This document shows positions 56,827-64,000 of a stretch of 64,000 bases of DNA, in pieces. Within the stretch, counting starts at the first letter, position 1; the number at the start of each line of letters is the position of its first letter. Location: contig JADKHC010000005.1 in assembly GCA_016721945.1 (NCBI GenBank), forward strand, positions 1 through 64,000, written 5' to 3'. The notes beneath the pieces are model-generated. The model made no database searches. It saw only the letters and a program-made list of their open reading frames with translations, and was not told the DNA's origin. The position numbers were made by a program, and so were the translations under genes. Source of the stretch: Verrucomicrobiota bacterium (GTDB taxonomy: Bacteria > Verrucomicrobiota > Verrucomicrobiia > Opitutales > Opitutaceae).

Positions 56827-57064
56827 ATTGGAAACCCTACTTTTTTGTTGCCATCATCCTACCTCCAGCGACCCGTTGCGCCACGTCATTGAGCATGCTA
56901 AACCGGGATTTACCCGTTCTTTACTGCGTTCCGCCAACACCCGGCAAAAACGCGAACGGGCTTAACTTATTTTTCACGAACACTAAAAAAATCATGTGAA
57001 TTTTCACTCGAAGCTGAATCCGCACGCGGCTTGTCACTATCCGTTTCGCACTCATTCTCTCCGC

Positions 57065-58024
57065 ATGTCCACCACCCCGAAAGTCGTCGTTGTCGGCAGT
57101 TTCGTGCAAGATCTCACTTGGAAATGCCGGGAGTTTCCGCGCGCGGGCGAGACAACTGTCGGCACTTTTAAAACCGGCCCGGGAGGCAAAGGTTCGAATC
57201 AAGCAGTGGCCTGCGGTCGTGCTGGAGTGGATACACTTTTTGTCGGTGCGGTTGGTTGCGACGCCTTCGCTGTGCAGGCCAAGGCATTCTATCGCGCAGA
57301 AAAAATCAGCAGCCGCCTCGCCTCAAAACCCGCTCACGCCACCGGCACCGCTGCGATTCTCGTCAGCGCGTCAGGACAAAACGAGATCATCGTCGCCCTG
57401 GGTGCCAACGATCACCTAAGAAAATCCGACGTACCGTTAACTGCGCTTAAGCGGGCCCGCGTAGTTGTATCGCAACTTGAGTCCAACCTCGACACCGCCG
57501 CCCATGTGTTGAAAACGGCGCGTGGCGCAGGCGTCACCACCGTGCTCAATCCTGCGCCGATGCGTGCAGACTTCCCCGTCGCACTCCTCGCGCACACCGA
57601 CATTCTCATCCCAAATGAAACTGAGTTCACCGCGCTCGTGAACCAGCTTCCACAAACCGGCCTGACGGGCTTCACCGAAGAGAAACTCAAAACGATTTCC
57701 GAGGACAACCTCCATGCACTCTGCCGCAAGATCGGCGTGCCCACCGTGATCGTGACCCTCGGCGCGCGGGGCTGTTTTATCTCAAGCAGCAACGGCGGCC
57801 TTTTCATCCCAGCCTACAAAGGTATCGAAGTTATCGATACAACTGGTGCAGGCGATGCGTTCGTCGGTGGGTTTGCCGCAGGCTTGGTGAAATCCAGCGG
57901 CGACATCGCGGCGGCAGCCCGCTTCGGCAATGCCGTAGCGGCACTATCGGTTACGAAGTTCGGCACCGCGCCAGCCATGCCGCGCGCCCGCGAGATCGCC
58001 CGCTTCCTGAAGGGAAAGAGCTAA
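57065..58024 (+). CDS. rbsK: Ribokinase (PfkB family)
   Basis: From the ATG at 57065 the 319-residue protein has PfkB-family ribokinase features: GSFVQDLTWKCREFPRAGET, the sugar-binding GPGGKGSNQAVACGRAG (PfkB motif 1) and the ATP and catalytic motif VIDTTGAGDAFVGGFAAGLV with the catalytic aspartate. Ribokinase phosphorylates ribose (or deoxyribose) at C5. The next gene encodes deoxyribose-phosphate aldolase with only 60 bp between, which suggests that this kinase acts on deoxyribose or feeds the same route. Confidence 0.87.
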   Translation: MSTTPKVVVVGSFVQDLTWKCREFPRAGETTVGTFKTGPGGKGSNQAVACGRAGVDTLFVGAVGCDAFAVQAKAFYRAEKISSRLASKPAHATGTAAILVSASGQNEIIVALGANDHLRKSDVPLTALKRARVVVSQLESNLDTAAHVLKTARGAGVTTVLNPAPMRADFPVALLAHTDILIPNETEFTALVNQLPQTGLTGFTEEKLKTISEDNLHALCRKIGVPTVIVTLGARGCFISSSNGGLFIPAYKGIEVIDTTGAGDAFVGGFAAGLVKSSGDIAAAARFGNAVAALSVTKFGTAPAMPRAREIARFLKGKS

Positions 58025-58083
58025 CCTCGCCATTTACCTCAGGAAAATCGCACCCAATTTCTGGAACTAACTAATATCCACCA

Positions 58084-58788
58084 ATGAATCTCACGCCCAT
58101 TCAACTCGCAGCCACGCTCGACTCGACTAACCTTCGTCTAGATGCAACCAGCCAGGAAATCGAAAAACTTTGCCACGAAGCGGCAGAACAGCGGTTTGCC
58201 TGCGTGATGATTTACCCCACCAGCATTCCCCTCGCCGCGCGCGTTTTGGCGGGCACCGGCATGCGTATTGGTACTGTCATCGGGTTCCCCAGCGGACGGT
58301 TCGCCACGAGTGCGAAAGCCGCCGAAATCGCCGCAGCCCATGCCGCTGGTGCCCACGAAGTTGACATCGTCATGGACTACGCAGCCCTCCGCGAGGGCCA
58401 GGTGGCCACGGTCGCAGCCGAAGTCACGCAACTCTCCACGCTCGCGCACAAACTTGGCCTGCTGATCAAGGTCATCGTTGAAACATGCTATCTGCGTGAC
58501 GAGGACCTGCTAACAGCGCTGCGGGTTTGCGAAGACGCCGACGCCGACTTCATCAAAACTTCGACCGGCTTCGGCTCGGCTGGAGCCAAGCCCGCCCACC
58601 TCGCCTTCTGGGCCGCCCAGCGGCGCGGAAAAATCCAACTCAAAGCGGCTGGCGGAATCAAAACTCTCGCCGATGCTCGCGCACTGATCGCGGCCGGGGC
58701 TGCTCGCCTCGGCACCTCCAGTGCCGCAGCTATCGTGGCCGATGCTCGCGGCGCAACCCCGGCCGCTGTAAACAGTGGCGCGTATTGA
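58084..58788 (+). CDS. deoC: Deoxyribose-phosphate aldolase
   Basis: DeoC splits 2-deoxyribose 5-phosphate into glyceraldehyde 3-phosphate and acetaldehyde. The 234-residue TIM-barrel protein shows the Schiff-base lysine Lys158 in DADFIKTSTGFGSAGA and the second lysine Lys187 in IQLKAAGGIKTLADARALIA, plus VIGFPSGRFATSAKAAEIAA and the VDIVMDYAALREG strand. Length is typical. Its end overlaps the frame of the next gene only in the unsupported upstream extension. Confidence 0.93.
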   Translation: MNLTPIQLAATLDSTNLRLDATSQEIEKLCHEAAEQRFACVMIYPTSIPLAARVLAGTGMRIGTVIGFPSGRFATSAKAAEIAAAHAAGAHEVDIVMDYAALREGQVATVAAEVTQLSTLAHKLGLLIKVIVETCYLRDEDLLTALRVCEDADADFIKTSTGFGSAGAKPAHLAFWAAQRRGKIQLKAAGGIKTLADARALIAAGAARLGTSSAAAIVADARGATPAAVNSGAY

Positions 58789-58807
58789 TTTTCCCATTAC
58801 GCGTCCC

Positions 58808-59761
58808 ATGAACAGCCGACGCCGCTATCCCCATCGCTGGCTGCGGCCACTTGCGCCCCTACTCGCCCTGATCGTCGCAGGCTGTGGAGACAAACCATCG
58901 AATCCACCTAAATCCGTTGGGCATATCACGCATTCCGCCGCGTCTGAAACCAGCGGCATCGCCACCTCCCGACGCGCCAAAGACCTGCTCTGGATCCACA
59001 ATGACAGCTCGGGCCAACCCGTACTCTACGCCATCGGTACCGATGGCAGTCTACGCGGCACCGTCCGCGTGACAGGCATAAAAAACATCGATTGGGAAGA
59101 CATCGCATCCTTCGAACTCGACGGCCAGGCCTGGCTGCTGATCGCGGACACCGGCGACAATGGCAGCAGCCGAAAAAACTGCGCCCTTTACGTCATTGCC
59201 GAACCAGACATAACCGGCATAGCACCAGGACAGGAACTGACTGCGACGGTGGCATGGAAAATCCCTGTCGTATATCCCGATGGCGCACGCGATTGCGAGG
59301 CGGTGGCCGTCGATGCACGCGAGGAGACTGTATTTCTGCTCACCAAGCGGTCAACGCCTCCGACACTCTACGCTTTGCCACTGCGCGCACCGATATCCAC
59401 CCAACCCGTCACAGCCACGCTAGTGACGCCGTTGCGCGACATACCTCAGCCCAATTCACGCCAGAAGGTTTTGCCCACACCCACCGGACGTTATCGTGCC
59501 CAAGCTACAGGCATGGACATCTCGCCAGACCGGCTCTCCGCTACGGTTCTGACGTATGGTGACGTCTTGCGTTACCGCCGAAGGCCGGGGGAGCCTTGGT
59601 CCACGGTTTTCAGTCGCTCTCCTGAAGTTCTCGCCTCACACGGTTTGCCCCAAGCCGAGGCCGCCTGTTTTTCTGCGGACAGCACGAGTCTGTTCGTTAC
59701 CGGCGAGCGCAAAAACCCACTCCTCCTGCGCTACGCACTTCAAATCCCCGCCAAAGAATAA
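58808..59761 (+). CDS. Predicted lipoprotein with beta-propeller-like repeats
   Basis: From the ATG at 58808 the 317-residue protein has a basic N-terminus, a hydrophobic stretch and a lipobox (LLALIVAGCGDKPSNPPK). The mature part contains repeats with the flavour of a propeller: SETSGIATSRRAKDLLWIHN followed by DSSGQPVLYAIGTDGSLRG, then IDWEDIASFELDGQAWLLIA and DTGDNGSSRKNCALYVIAEP. Similar proteins are annotated as SdiA-regulated or esterase-like; activity is unproven. It starts 20 bp after deoC, so it may be the third gene of that operon. Confidence 0.65.
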   Translation: MNSRRRYPHRWLRPLAPLLALIVAGCGDKPSNPPKSVGHITHSAASETSGIATSRRAKDLLWIHNDSSGQPVLYAIGTDGSLRGTVRVTGIKNIDWEDIASFELDGQAWLLIADTGDNGSSRKNCALYVIAEPDITGIAPGQELTATVAWKIPVVYPDGARDCEAVAVDAREETVFLLTKRSTPPTLYALPLRAPISTQPVTATLVTPLRDIPQPNSRQKVLPTPTGRYRAQATGMDISPDRLSATVLTYGDVLRYRRRPGEPWSTVFSRSPEVLASHGLPQAEAACFSADSTSLFVTGERKNPLLLRYALQIPAKE

Positions 59762-59797
59762 TCATAACCGTTCACCAGGCACAAACCCGGCGAACGA

Positions 59798-60577
59798 TCA
59801 CCACATGGCGGCGGCTTTCTTGAGATCATACACAATTTTTTCTGTTACGCGTGTATCGACTTTAGCTCCTTTTTTCATCGGAGATTTATAGCGCCAGTTC
59901 AGGACGGCCGTGGCTGCCGCCCAGCCGAAGTCCACATGCGTGGCCGATACGATGCGCGGGAAAAGCGTCCGCCCGTTGCGATCGATGATAAACTCGATCT
60001 CGGCCTCGCCTGAAATCTCATCACCTCGCAACACCCACGGATACGTTGTAAGGGGCTGGCGGATAGCTTCAGGTTTACTGTCCAACTCGGCCACAGGCGT
60101 GATCGCCGGTTCAGGTTTACGCAATTCAGCCAAGATTTCTGCGGCGATAGCGTCCAGTGTGGTCGTTGCTGGAAAAGTAAAACGCTCCCGGCCAAGCGAC
60201 ATAAGTGGGTTTCCATTTCTGCGCGGCGGGCTAAATTCAATCGCCTCAAGATCCGCCATTAACGCTTGCGCAAAGGCCGGTTCGCTGGAGCCCATCGGCG
60301 AGGCAAGAATCACACGTCCAGAACTCTCAACTGTGAAAGCGATATCAGCCCAGCCTGCACGCCCCGCAATCAAAGCCTCGTAGGGATAAACGGGTTTGAA
60401 AGCACGCGTGGCCTGCGCCTTCTCCGTCGACGCCTTGGGGGACTGCGCCCAACCGGGCGATCCACTCATAAGTACGCTCAGCCCTGCGATAACCACAACC
60501 CGCATAAGAAAGCGCGAAACCTTACGGTCCACTTGCCAGGCCAAAGAAACATGAACGGAGGAATTCAACTTAGGCAT
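59798..60577 (-). CDS. Exported protein with two TonB-C-like domains (first paralogue)
   Basis: The 259-residue protein has a signal-like segment near residues 24-45 (MRVVVIAGLSVLMSGSPGWA) and two TonB C-terminal-like units. One reads KPVYPYEALIAGRAGWADIA with FTVESSGRVILASPMGSSEP; the other VLRGDEISGEAEIEFIIDRN with GRTLFPRIVSATHVDFGWAA. There is no proline-rich spacer and no ExbB/ExbD gene nearby, so energy transduction is doubtful. It is a paralogue of the protein encoded at 60669-61427, and an intrinsic terminator lies between them. Confidence 0.7.
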   Translation of the reverse strand: MPKLNSSVHVSLAWQVDRKVSRFLMRVVVIAGLSVLMSGSPGWAQSPKASTEKAQATRAFKPVYPYEALIAGRAGWADIAFTVESSGRVILASPMGSSEPAFAQALMADLEAIEFSPPRRNGNPLMSLGRERFTFPATTTLDAIAAEILAELRKPEPAITPVAELDSKPEAIRQPLTTYPWVLRGDEISGEAEIEFIIDRNGRTLFPRIVSATHVDFGWAAATAVLNWRYKSPMKKGAKVDTRVTEKIVYDLKKAAAMW

Positions 60578-60597
60578 GCCCGTATCTTCTCCGGACC

Positions 60598-60634
60598 GCT
60601 AAAAAAAGCAAGGCCGACAAAAGTCGGCCTTGCC
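60598..60634 (-). terminator. Intrinsic terminator between the two TonB-C paralogues
   Basis: On the minus strand GCAAGGCCGAC, a TTTT loop and GTCGGCCTTGC form an 11-bp stem followed by TTTTTTT. It ends the transcript of the upstream paralogue (60669-61427). Confidence 0.88.
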
Positions 60635-60668
60635 CCACACACACGATAACAAAAGTTCCGTTACTGAA

Positions 60669-61427
60669 TCAGTCAGCGGCTGCGAGTTTGCGCGCGTCAA
60701 AGAGAACCGGGACCGTCATGCGCACATCGACTTTCTTGCCGTTCCGGGTCGGAGCCTGAAAACGCCATTGCGCGATCGCAGCAGCAGCAGCCCAACCAAA
60801 ATCTTCTTGGGAAGCAGAGATGATTCTCGGGAAATAAACCCGGCCATCTGCACCCACTACAAATTCGACCTCGGCCTGTCCGGTCAATCCATCGTCCTTA
60901 AGTGCCCGGGGATAAACCGGCGAATCCTGACGCAAGGCCTTTGGCCGTTCATCGAGCTCAGCCAGCGAACAGATCTCAGGCTGCGCTTTGCGCAACTCGG
61001 CCAGAACACGGCGGGCCTCGGGATCGAGTGTCGACTCGCCGCTAAAGTTAAAATGCAGGTTCGCCGATGCCATCACCGCGCGCTTGTTCTTCTTAATTGT
61101 GGCAAACTCGTTGGCTTCAACCATGGCGATCGCCGCCTTCGCAAACGCCGGATCACTGGCACCCGAAGCCGTCGTGAACAGCGGACGACCAGCATAATCG
61201 ATTACAAAACTGGTTTCGGCCCAGCCCGCTTTGCCCTGGATAATCAAATCGTACGGGTACACCGCATTGATCGCACGCCTGGCCTCGGCCATCGGGCTGT
61301 CAGTGGAGGTGCGGGGATTTGCTTTGTCGATCGTGGTGCCAGGACCGGCCCACACGCTGGAAGTGAGTGCAATGCCAACAAACGCAATCACACCGAGTCT
61401 GCTATTCAAGATACTGGATGTATTCAT
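60669..61427 (-). CDS. Exported protein with two TonB-C-like domains (second paralogue)
   Basis: From the ATG at 61427 the 252-residue product (MNTSSILNSRLGVIAFVGIA) has a signal peptide ending near SVWAGP. Two TonB-C-like units follow: AINAVYPYDLIIQGKAGWAE with TSFVIDYAGRPLFTTASGAS, and RALKDDGLTGQAEVEFVVGA with DGRVYFPRIISASQEDFGWA. It is alignable with the neighbouring protein along its whole length, so the two are a tandem duplication. Function unknown; family membership suggests periplasmic protein-protein contact. Confidence 0.7.
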   Translation of the reverse strand: MNTSSILNSRLGVIAFVGIALTSSVWAGPGTTIDKANPRTSTDSPMAEARRAINAVYPYDLIIQGKAGWAETSFVIDYAGRPLFTTASGASDPAFAKAAIAMVEANEFATIKKNKRAVMASANLHFNFSGESTLDPEARRVLAELRKAQPEICSLAELDERPKALRQDSPVYPRALKDDGLTGQAEVEFVVGADGRVYFPRIISASQEDFGWAAAAAIAQWRFQAPTRNGKKVDVRMTVPVLFDARKLAAAD

Positions 61428-61983
61428 ATGTATTAAGGCCAAGACAAGCGGTGTTCTGAGCATGTTCTGGCTTTGATTCTAATACGGCAGGGGATTAAAT
61501 TAAAAACTGGATTTAACAAAATTTTGTGACAGGCAAATCCCCTACAAGTAAATCCTAAACACCCCAATAACCCCAAATTTCTGTCTTTTTTTGCCGTGTT
61601 TACTTTCCGGATACAAAATAGCTAAACGACGCAATCCTTCGCCGCGCCGCGAGCTGTAAAACAAACGTCAACAAGCCGAAAAACAAGGTAGTCAACAGGA
61701 CACTAAACTTTTACCAACCGCCAAAAGAACGAAAATTTTGGTCAAGCCCCGGGCCTTCGGCCGAACCAACGCCAATCATTCGTCTTTGAAGTTCGTTCGT
61801 CAGTTTGTAGGAGCCTGCTTGCAGGCGATTCAGTTTCATATCGCCTGCAAGCAGGCTCCTACAGCCCAACCAAGCTACGCCATATCGGGCCCAGGGAAAA
61901 ACCAGCCAGGCAGAATCTCCCGCAGAAGCATCCGAAGACCCTTCGCTCCGCCAACGAGAACCAACCGAAACCTCTCGCCAGAG
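61428..61983. repeat. Long intergenic region with a perfect REPIN-like palindrome
   Basis: The stretch from about 61480 to 61740 is AT-rich and without a convincing ORF; it should contain the promoter of the TonB-C gene. At 61807-61863 two hairpins face each other: GTAGGAGCCTGCTTGCAGGC with GATT, and the exact complement ending GCAGGCTCCTAC. This is the clearest REPIN-style element of the window. Confidence 0.65.
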
Positions 61984-62226
61984 CTATTTTCGCTTGGCTG
62001 CCGCAGGTTTTTCTTCCTGCTTCCCTTCGCCCCGCAGCAACAGCCCGGCTAGAACACCGGCGGCAAAAAGCGCGAAAAACACGAAGGCCGCCGGCTGCGA
62101 GATCTTCTTTCCTGGCAAAATAGGAAAGTTGAAATCGACCGTGTGTGTGTTGTTCATGCCAACATAAAGCACGACAAATAACAAAATAAGAACGCCCAGA
62201 CCGCGGAGGAAGAATTTGGAATTCAT
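61984..62226 (-). CDS. LapA-domain (DUF1049) membrane protein
   Basis: The 80-residue protein has two hydrophobic helices (about 7-24 and 46-63) with NNTHTVDFNFPILPGKKISQ between them, the LapA/DUF1049 pattern, and a charged tail (EGKQEEKPAAAKRK). E. coli LapA works with LapB in lipopolysaccharide assembly control, but small DUF1049 proteins are widespread and not all share this role. Divergent from the RNA methyltransferase gene. Confidence 0.8.
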   Translation of the reverse strand: MNSKFFLRGLGVLILLFVVLYVGMNNTHTVDFNFPILPGKKISQPAAFVFFALFAAGVLAGLLLRGEGKQEEKPAAAKRK

Positions 62227-62335
62227 GACTTAAATATGAAAGGGCGTGAACCGTTTCAGGCCCAACCGCGCATCGCAAAGAAAAAACGCCGAGGTGTTGT
62301 TTTGCCTTTGGCAACTTGTTGTATCTGCTCGCTCC

Positions 62336-63097
62336 ATGCTCACGAAGGCTGACATCGCCCGACTCCGCTCCTTGCGCGACAAGAAACATCGCGACGAAGC
62401 CGGCCTGTTCGTCATTGAAGGCGAAAAAGTCGTGGCCGAACTGCTCGCTGCAGGCCATCCGCTGCTCGAACTTTACACCACACCTGACTGGGAAAAATCA
62501 GCCGCAACCAGCGCAAAGCCTCCAGCGTCACACCCAGTCACGCCTGAAGAGATGGCCCGTATCAGCCATTTCCCTACACCTTCGACCGTGCTCGCCGTCG
62601 GCAAGATCAAACGCCCAACTCTCGAACCAACCGTACTGAACCAAGGGCTCACCCTGTTACTCGACGGCATCCAGGACGCGGGCAACCTCGGCACACTCCT
62701 GCGCATCGCCGATTGGTTTGCCTTTGACCGCATCGTCGCCTCGGCGGACTGCGTAGATTGCTTCAATCAAAAGGTTATCAACGCCAGCATGGGCTCCTTC
62801 AGCCGTGTGCAATATTTCACCGCAGACCTGCCGGCCGCACTCGCCCATGTTACCGCACCCGTCCTCGGCTGTGACCTGGCAGGGAACGACGTGCACGCGC
62901 TACCGCCGCTCAGAAACGCCATCGTTGCCATCGGCAGCGAAGGCCGTGGACTTTCCCCCGCCGTGCGCACATACGTGACCCAGTTTATAACTATTCCCCG
63001 ATTCGGTTCGGCCGAGTCGCTGAATGCCGCCGTCGCCGCCGCCATTGTTTGTGACAACCTGCGGCGCAATCTCGGGGCAAACCAGCCGCAAGACTGA
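62336..63097 (+). CDS. SpoU/TrmH-family RNA 2'-O-methyltransferase
   Basis: From the ATG at 62336 (MLTKADIARLRSLRDKKHRD) the 253-residue protein has an N-terminal substrate-binding domain (AGLFVIEGEKVVAELL) and a SPOUT core: LLLDGIQDAGNLGTLLRIAD (motif 1), VAIGSEGRGLSPAVRTYVTQ (motif 2) and ITIPRFGSAESLNAAVAAAI (motif 3) that forms the trefoil knot and binds SAM. The family methylates ribose 2'-OH in rRNA or tRNA; the target base is not evident. Confidence 0.9.
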   Translation: MLTKADIARLRSLRDKKHRDEAGLFVIEGEKVVAELLAAGHPLLELYTTPDWEKSAATSAKPPASHPVTPEEMARISHFPTPSTVLAVGKIKRPTLEPTVLNQGLTLLLDGIQDAGNLGTLLRIADWFAFDRIVASADCVDCFNQKVINASMGSFSRVQYFTADLPAALAHVTAPVLGCDLAGNDVHALPPLRNAIVAIGSEGRGLSPAVRTYVTQFITIPRFGSAESLNAAVAAAIVCDNLRRNLGANQPQD

Positions 63098-63179
63098 AAC
63101 CCTAAACGCCATTTTCTGGCGGTTTCTCTCTTGCTTGGGGATTTGCAATTTCTTCCTGGCTACTAAAACTACGACTTCC

Positions 63180-63806
63180 ATGAAAAAATATATCGTCGAA
63201 TTCATCGGCACCTTCTTTCTCGTCTTCACTGTCGGCATGTCGGTCCGCAGCGGCGCGGAGCCTGTTGCTGCAGCCATCGCAATTGGTTCTGCGCTCATGG
63301 TTATGATTTTTGCTGGCGGCCATATTTCAGGCGGCCACTTCAATCCGGCGGTCACACTCGCCGTCACGTTGCGCGGCAAGGCCGAGCTTAAAGATTTCGT
63401 CCCTTACTGGGTCGCGCAATTCGCCGCCGGTGCCGTCGCCGCGCTGCTCGTCACCGCGCTCTTCAACGGCAAGCCCGCTGGTGGCGCTGCCCTTCATGGC
63501 ACCATGCCCTCGCTCATCGTGGAATTTCTCTTCACCTTCGCCCTCGCCTGGGTCGTCCTCAACACCGCCACCGCCAAAGGCACCTCGGGTAATTCCTTCT
63601 ACGGCCTCGCGATCGGCTTCACCGTGCTGACCGGTGCGATTGCCGTCGGCGGTATTTCGGGCGGCGCATTTAACCCGGCGGTCGGACTCGGTGTTTTCGT
63701 GATGGGCCTGGAAAATATCCAGCAGCTCGGCGTCTACCTAGTAGCCGACCTCGCCGGTGGTGCGGCCGCCGCCCTCGCCTTCAAATCACTCAACGGCCAG
63801 GAATAA
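63180..63806 (+). CDS. Aquaporin / MIP-family channel
   Basis: The 208-residue protein has six membrane helices and both signature half-helices: NPA in GHISGGHFNPAVTLAVTLRG and NPA in GGISGGAFNPAVGLGVFVMG. MIP channels pass water or small neutral solutes across the inner membrane. The ATG at 63180 gives a normal N-terminus (MKKYIVEFIGTFFLVFTVGM). It is slightly shorter than typical AqpZ. An intrinsic terminator follows. Confidence 0.92.
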   Translation: MKKYIVEFIGTFFLVFTVGMSVRSGAEPVAAAIAIGSALMVMIFAGGHISGGHFNPAVTLAVTLRGKAELKDFVPYWVAQFAAGAVAALLVTALFNGKPAGGAALHGTMPSLIVEFLFTFALAWVVLNTATAKGTSGNSFYGLAIGFTVLTGAIAVGGISGGAFNPAVGLGVFVMGLENIQQLGVYLVADLAGGAAAALAFKSLNGQE

Positions 63807-63833
63807 ACAACCGGTCAAAATCTCTAACTCGAA

Positions 63834-63862
63834 AGCCGCGCCCTCACCCGCGCGGCTTTTTC
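63834..63862 (+). terminator. Intrinsic terminator after the aquaporin gene
   Basis: GCCGCGC, a short loop and GCGCGGC form a GC-rich stem directly followed by TTTTTC, about 28 bp after the aquaporin stop codon. Confidence 0.8.
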
Positions 63863-63902
63863 ATGCCCAAAAACCGATGGGGTCACATCAAGAACCTGCA
63901 GA

Positions 63903-64000
63903 TCAAAAACCGAGCAGGCGTCTTGCGTGTGCCGCGATTTTCCAGCCAAGCAGAAAATCGACTGCGGCATATTCGTAAGCGGCAACGATGAGCCAGAAAA
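63903..64000 (-). CDS. C-terminal end of a gene running off the window
   Basis: On the minus strand an open frame entering at 64000 reads FWLIVAAYEYAAVDFLLGWK and then IAAHARRLLGF before the stop at 63903-63905. The segment is hydrophobic enough for a last membrane helix. The rest lies outside the window and the family cannot be recognised. Confidence 0.4.
   Translation of the reverse strand, partial: FWLIVAAYEYAAVDFLLGWKIAAHARRLLGF

Noticed and set aside
57185..57200. GGTTCGAATC word resembling a tRNA T-loop
   Set aside because: It lies inside the PfkB motif of rbsK (GGKGSNQAV) and has no acceptor, D or anticodon stems around it.
61480..61740. Possible replication origin or AT-rich regulatory region
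   Set aside because: The stretch is AT-rich, but I see no DnaA-box cluster and none of the genes that usually flank an origin.
63098..63125. Possible intrinsic terminator after the RNA methyltransferase gene
   Set aside because: The CGCC/GGCG stem is only a few base pairs long, and the following T-rich stretch is interrupted, too weak to call.

Overview
The window is GC-rich bacterial chromosome, probably from the Verrucomicrobiota and close to the Opitutaceae. That placement is an inference. It rests on the gene content (a circularly permuted ATP-grasp / alpha-E / transglutaminase operon, a PEP-CTERM and exosortase pair, PAS-rich hybrid kinases, DUF1573, GH3 and HDOD proteins) and on spacers crowded with several families of palindromic dispersed repeats. 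No rRNA, tRNA or CRISPR array was seen.

Layout. Positions 1-4.7 kb are a decayed, partly AT-rich accessory region. It holds an intact Phd/YefM-type antitoxin with a frameshifted RelE-like toxin, an unknown gene split by an IS630-like relic whose terminal inverted repeats are still readable, a frameshifted membrane-protein gene, and a secreted protein preceded by a 35-residue membrane ORF. From 4.7 to 24.5 kb the content is mostly conserved: a frameshifted MATE transporter, GH3 protein plus alpha/beta hydrolase, RluA-type pseudouridine synthase, DUF2062 protein, SecA, the ATP-grasp/alpha-E/transglutaminase run followed by a DUF294-CBS protein and a 3'-5' exonuclease, UDP-glucuronate decarboxylase, and Lnt.

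Positions 24.8-35.3 kb carry two tandem HDOD proteins and then a cell-envelope module: CreB- and CreC-like regulators, an outer-membrane barrel protein on the other strand, CreD, a VIT/VWA protein ending in a PEP-CTERM tail, an exosortase with a complete Cys/Arg/His triad, and an EpsI-like partner. Four TTCAC/TTCAT direct repeats with 11-bp spacing lie just upstream of creD. They match the known cre-tag pattern and tie the two-component pair to this module. The likely logic is envelope-stress sensing by CreC/CreB, induction of CreD, and sorting of the adjacent VIT/VWA protein by its own exosortase.

Positions 35.3-56.8 kb hold a small lipoprotein, rhomboid protease, RsgA, a VKOR-type protein, a DUF1573 protein, a 1447-residue hybrid kinase with duplicated PAS modules, a SirB1-type transglutaminase-like protein, SlyX, two response regulators, an XRE regulator, a frameshifted YyaL-type thioredoxin-domain protein, an ABC-F ATPase, a methyltransferase and a receiver-coiled-coil protein. 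Upstream of the methyltransferase is what looks like a Trp attenuator: a 30-codon leader ORF ending in a Trp-rich tail, a 9-bp antiterminator pairing and a strong intrinsic terminator. Positions 57-64 kb hold RbsK and DeoC (deoxyribose use), a lipoprotein, two TonB-C paralogues, LapA-domain protein, SpoU-type RNA methyltransferase, an aquaporin, and the tail of a gene running off the end.

Two otherwise intact genes (MATE and YyaL-type) are each broken once at a homopolymer run, which may be sequencing error rather than biology.
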